From an uncultured Zetaproteobacteria bacterium (GTDB taxonomy: Bacteria; Pseudomonadota; Zetaproteobacteria; Mariprofundales; Mariprofundaceae), in NCBI GenBank assembly GCA_947311795.1, contig CAMZLX010000149.1, positions 1 to 9,730 on the forward strand: DNA of 9,730 bases, read 5' to 3'. The position numbers were made by a program, and so were the translations under genes. Shown here piece after piece: positions 8,201 through 9,730 of the stretch. Numbering within the stretch: the stretch's first letter is position 1; each line of letters opens with the position of its first letter. The notes under the pieces are model-generated. The model was given only the letters and a program-made list of their open reading frames with translations, did not search any database and was not told the origin of the DNA.

Positions 8201-9063
8201 ACATTACCACCAATCGTACATGCCCAAAGGCTTGTGGGGTCAGTTGCAAACACATGAGGCTTGGATGCATCCATCACCTTACCCGTCACCGCACCAGCGC
8301 CCGCAGTAATCGTCGCCACCTCACCTTTATCACCAATGTTTCGCGTTTCAACTTTGCCGATATAATCAAATTTTTCTACATTGATAATTACAGCATCATT
8401 GGATAAAGGTACGGAACCACCACATAAACCTGTGCCACCACCACGTGGAATCACCACCAAATCGAGCTCGCGTATAGCACGAATCAAACCCGGTATTTCA
8501 TCAGCCGTATCAGGGGTAAGCACACAAAAAGGAAGGTGTGAACGCCAGTCTGTGGCATCCGTTGCATGATGGCTTAAGGTAAAAGCATCAAAGTGGACAT
8601 TGTTTTTATGTGTATACTTGGCAAGTACACGTTTGGTTTTTCGTCTGCGTTTGTTCTCTTGCTCAAACCAGCCATAGAATGTTTTGAGCATACGCTCGGT
8701 GCAGCATACCACTTTGGTAGCGCGCTGATTATCTTCCGCACCTTCTTTAATGCGGCGAATACGTTCTTGATGCTGATAACGCATCTTTTTTAATCGTTTC
8801 GGATGTTTTAAAAGGTCATTTTTCAGAAAGATATTGCGTTCAATCACCCAAACATCGCCCAAAATATCAAACAAAAGTCTTGCCGACTGCCCTGTTTTAC
8901 GCTGTGCGCGGAGCACATTTAGGTCATCCCAAATCTCCTCACTTAAAAAGCGTTTAACAATTTCACGGTCTGAATAAGACGTGTAATTATAAGGGATTTC
9001 ACGGATATGTTCACTCACTAAAGCCACTCCATAGCTGCCAATTCTACCAACAATCCAACACAT
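5212..9063 (-). CDS. DUF3683-type FAD/Fe-S oxidoreductase (D-lactate/glycolate dehydrogenase-like five-module fusion)
   Basis: 1283 residues, cytosolic, no membrane segment. It probably oxidises a 2-hydroxyacid (D-lactate, glycolate or similar) with FAD and passes electrons through iron-sulfur centres. Order: DUF3683 (about 17-150, with HIREIPYNYTSYSDRE); FAD-binding domain with PRGGGTGLCGG (206-216), D275 and TIGGNVASNAGG (283-294); FAD-oxidase C-terminal domain with FWGDRGR, the metal-site HMHAGDGNVH (699-708) and SGEHGIG (743-749); 2x[4Fe-4S] module with C821/824/827/831 and C883/886/889/893; first CCG module C1032, C1064-1065, C1108/C1111; second CCG module C1157, C1184-1185 (reading CCAEAG instead of the usual CCG), C1231/C1234. 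In many bacteria these parts are separate subunits (GlcD/GlcF-like). About 100 residues near 590-690 look like an insertion. The ATG at 9063 is the longest start. A GTG at 9018 has a better-spaced GGAG and begins just before the conserved block, giving 1268 residues. Substrate cannot be told from sequence. Confidence 0.95.
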   Translation of the reverse strand: MCWIVGRIGSYGVALVSEHIREIPYNYTSYSDREIVKRFLSEEIWDDLNVLRAQRKTGQSARLLFDILGDVWVIERNIFLKNDLLKHPKRLKKMRYQHQERIRRIKEGAEDNQRATKVVCCTERMLKTFYGWFEQENKRRRKTKRVLAKYTHKNNVHFDAFTLSHHATDATDWRSHLPFCVLTPDTADEIPGLIRAIRELDLVVIPRGGGTGLCGGSVPLSNDAVIINVEKFDYIGKVETRNIGDKGEVATITAGAGAVTGKVMDASKPHVFATDPTSLWACTIGGNVASNAGGKHAVIWGTCADNLLSWKMVTPDGNWLLVERLNHNMGKLHDEAQVQFLLTTTDAKTGKVLREETLDIAGSTFRREGLGKDVTRKAMGGLPGIQKEGTDGFITEATFILHRAYDVTRTVCCEFFGQQLDDATQALVNIKTHVDAMDDVFLEGFEHFDEKYVKAINYVSKSTGRQRPRVVLLIDVSGDNEKSIAQACADICKFASDGNGEGFVAISQEDRGRFWGDRGRMSAIAKHTRAFKMNEDVVIPLPRLSEYNDYVELLNIENSIGNKMDMLDELTTYFTETKALLDSDNQLVRQELNLEDDVYLAEKLDTCLSLVGETHAKWKQILLGLFEPAEKHADVLGDLTYTKADTVFSLIQRGDMRISYRKEVESPLLEHLCGNENLVNRIKAIHQKVLSGRVVVATHMHAGDGNVHTNIPVNSNDYKMMRKAHHVVEQVMQKAEELGGVISGEHGIGITKLPYLNQDVLAETAAYLKEADPDDLFNRGKLQPGLDLSLTYTPSFNLLEHESVIMEAADLTELSEEISPCLRCGKCKPVCNTHFPRANMLYSPRNKIQASGAIIEAFLYESQTGAGISFEQFEGLHDVANHCTICHKCEAPCPVDIDFGEVTEKMRALLKDKGQARFNIVSKLSLMFLVIQHPDLVKVVREVGIRWSYKGHQLLHKVAKMMGVVKEKPAATRNLEGIQAQVINFVERPLPSLPLKTSRQILGIESRDKNMIPILRDPKKANGRAVFYFSGCGSERLFSQVGIATQAMLFDLGVNVVLPPSYLCCGYPSTASGDHVQGDQMTYDNRVLFHRLKNALSHLEFEAVIVSCGTCYDQLERYHLEEVFQDAPLIDIHEYLMTQGVSVNDVEGVQYMYHEPCHNPLKRHGSEVVIESLLNKQSVESEECCAEAGTLAAAHPEISGKIRARKEEKMVEASEKLKLLGDEKQKLLTSCPACLQGLSRLEGVSGVESDYIVVELAKQLHGENWQKMFVERIKDGGIERVLM
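9027..9030 (-). promoter_or_regulatory. Candidate Shine-Dalgarno GGAG deciding a GTG start for the FAD/Fe-S gene
   Basis: On the minus strand TATGGAG is followed by eight bases and then a GTG at 9018 (codon 16 of the longest frame). The ATG at 9063 has only GAAGAAAG ahead of it. The conserved family block begins three to four residues after the GTG, which favours the shorter product. Confidence 0.5.
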
Positions 9064-9119
9064 ACTTTCTTCAAAAGCAGCGCAAGCGTAACAGCCTTAC
9101 ATGAAAATAAACTAAATGA

Positions 9120-9139
9120 TTGCACATAAAAATTTGCAA
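9120..9139. repeat. Short inverted repeat, possible operator
   Basis: TTGCA and TGCAA arms of five bases are separated by ten AT-rich bases, the spacing expected for a dimeric regulator contacting one face of the helix. It overlaps the candidate promoter boxes of both divergent genes. Arms this short can occur by chance. Confidence 0.25.
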
Positions 9140-9185
9140 CTGTCCTCATGCGCTTCAAATGGGTAGGGTTCGCTCCGATTGGAAC

Positions 9186-9191
9186 AAGGAG
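9186..9191 (+). promoter_or_regulatory. Ribosome binding site of the malic enzyme gene
   Basis: AAGGAG ends nine bases before the ATG at 9201, a strong match with normal spacing. Confidence 0.75.
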
Positions 9192-9200
9192 TATCTTTTC

Positions 9201-9730
9201 ATGGCAAAACAGGAAAGCTTTTCAGCATTTGACCAGGCAGCACTGGATTATCACAGCAAACCCACACCTGGAAAAATAAGCGTTAAACCCAGTAAACCCT
9301 GTATCACACAACGCGATTTAGCCTTAGCCTACTCGCCAGGTGTTGCCATCCCTTGCCTTGAAATTGAAAAAGATGCTGCCAAAGCCGATGAATATACATC
9401 ACGCGCTAACTTAGTGGGTGTGATTAGTAATGGCACTGCTGTGCTTGGTTTGGGCAATATCGGTGCGCTTGCCAGCAAACCAGTCATGGAAGGCAAAGGT
9501 ATTCTTTTTAAACGCTTTGCCGATATTGATGTGTTTGATATTGAAGTCGATGAGCTCGACCCTATGGCATTCGTGGAAACGGTAGCTCGCCTTGAACCCA
9601 CCTTTGGCGGTATCAATTTGGAAGACATCAAAGCACCTGAATGTTTTATCATTGAAGAAGAATTAAAGAAGCGTGTCAATATTCCTGTATTGCATGATGA
9701 CCAGCATGGTACCGCTGTGATTACCGCTGC
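9201..9730 (+). CDS. maeB: NADP-dependent malic enzyme (MaeB type), N-terminal part, continues beyond window
   Basis: Decarboxylates malate oxidatively to pyruvate and CO2 with reduction of NAD(P); cytosolic. Only the first 176 codons are present. Conserved blocks: TPGKISV (22-28); QRDLALAYSPGVA (37-49) with the catalytic Tyr44; NGTAVLGLGNIGALASKPVMEGKG (77-100) with the catalytic Lys99; FGGINLEDIKAPECF (135-149) with metal ligands E141 and D142; and HDDQHGTA (165-172) with the third metal Asp and the start of the NAD(P)-binding domain. The N-terminus resembles E. coli MaeB closely, so the full protein is probably the ~750-residue form with a C-terminal phosphotransacetylase-like domain, though that part is not visible. 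NADP preference is inferred from the family. Divergently transcribed from the FAD/Fe-S oxidoreductase. Confidence 0.95.
   Translation, partial: MAKQESFSAFDQAALDYHSKPTPGKISVKPSKPCITQRDLALAYSPGVAIPCLEIEKDAAKADEYTSRANLVGVISNGTAVLGLGNIGALASKPVMEGKGILFKRFADIDVFDIEVDELDPMAFVETVARLEPTFGGINLEDIKAPECFIIEEELKKRVNIPVLHDDQHGTAVITA

Larger units (their letters stand above)
9064..9200. promoter_or_regulatory. Divergent control region between FAD/Fe-S gene and malic enzyme gene
   Basis: 137 bp with no gene. For the minus strand, TTGCAA (9134-9139) with TTTAGT (rev. comp. of 9111-9116) at 17-bp spacing is a fair sigma-70 candidate, four of six matches in each box. On the plus strand the same self-complementary TTGCAA could pair with TCAAAT (9155-9160), but the spacer is short at 15 bp. 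A dyad TTGCA-N10-TGCAA (9120-9139) overlaps these boxes. A second weak dyad, GTTC (9168-9171) with GAAC (9182-9185), sits in the malic enzyme leader. None of these is strong alone. Confidence 0.4.

Noticed and set aside
5378..8793. Plus-strand frames of 60-92 codons inside the FAD/Fe-S gene
   Set aside because: All fall opposite the conserved FAD, ferredoxin and CCG motifs, have no ribosome sites of note and no recognisable domains.
9329..9679. Minus-strand frame of 116 codons
   Set aside because: Antisense to the catalytic domain of the malic enzyme, whose sense frame is unmistakable; serine-rich shadow translation.
1..9730. Mobile element, CRISPR array, defence system, tRNA or rRNA
   Set aside because: No transposase, integrase, direct repeat array, terminal inverted repeats or RNA gene structure was seen; the genes are ordinary core or near-core metabolic and regulatory genes.

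Overview
The window carries five protein genes packed head to tail on a chromosome of moderate-to-low GC, with almost no non-coding sequence. There are no tRNA or rRNA genes, insertion sequences, CRISPR arrays or other signs of mobility. The gene families (cobalamin-dependent MetH, MaeB-type malic enzyme, a DUF3683-type giant FAD/Fe-S oxidoreductase, a CZB zinc-binding protein) point to a free-living Gram-negative proteobacterium. The DUF3683 fusion is best known to me from beta- and related proteobacteria, and a zetaproteobacterium would also fit. This placement is inference from family membership and base composition only.

Layout: (1) 1-3497, minus strand: metH, cobalamin-dependent methionine synthase, with the last ~60 codons cut off by the left window edge. 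(2) 3537-4580, minus strand, 39 bp upstream of metH: a 347-residue protein with one TPR-like repeat and two degenerate cyclic-nucleotide-binding-like domains but no DNA-binding domain. An eight-codon reading frame with its own Shine-Dalgarno sequence precedes it and overlaps its start codon as ATGA. (3) 4669-5133, plus strand, divergent: a standalone CZB (chemoreceptor zinc-binding) protein with all four metal ligands. (4) A strong hairpin with T-runs on both strands (5154-5181) serves as a shared terminator for the convergent pair. (5) 5212-9063, minus strand: a 1283-residue fusion of DUF3683, FAD-binding and FAD-oxidase C-terminal modules, a 2x[4Fe-4S] ferredoxin module and two CCG cysteine-rich modules, a D-lactate/glycolate-type 2-hydroxyacid dehydrogenase. 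(6) 9201 to the right edge, plus strand, divergent: the N-terminal 176 codons of a MaeB-type malic enzyme.

How they may fit together: the FAD/Fe-S oxidoreductase and malic enzyme share a 137-bp divergent control region and would both feed or drain the pyruvate/2-oxoacid pool. MetH and the CNB/TPR protein look like one transcription unit, and the CZB protein diverges from it across 88 bp. No obvious mobile or defence system is present. The points most worth attention are the ligand-less tandem CNB protein joined to metH, the standalone CZB protein beside it, and the tiny overlapping leader frame.
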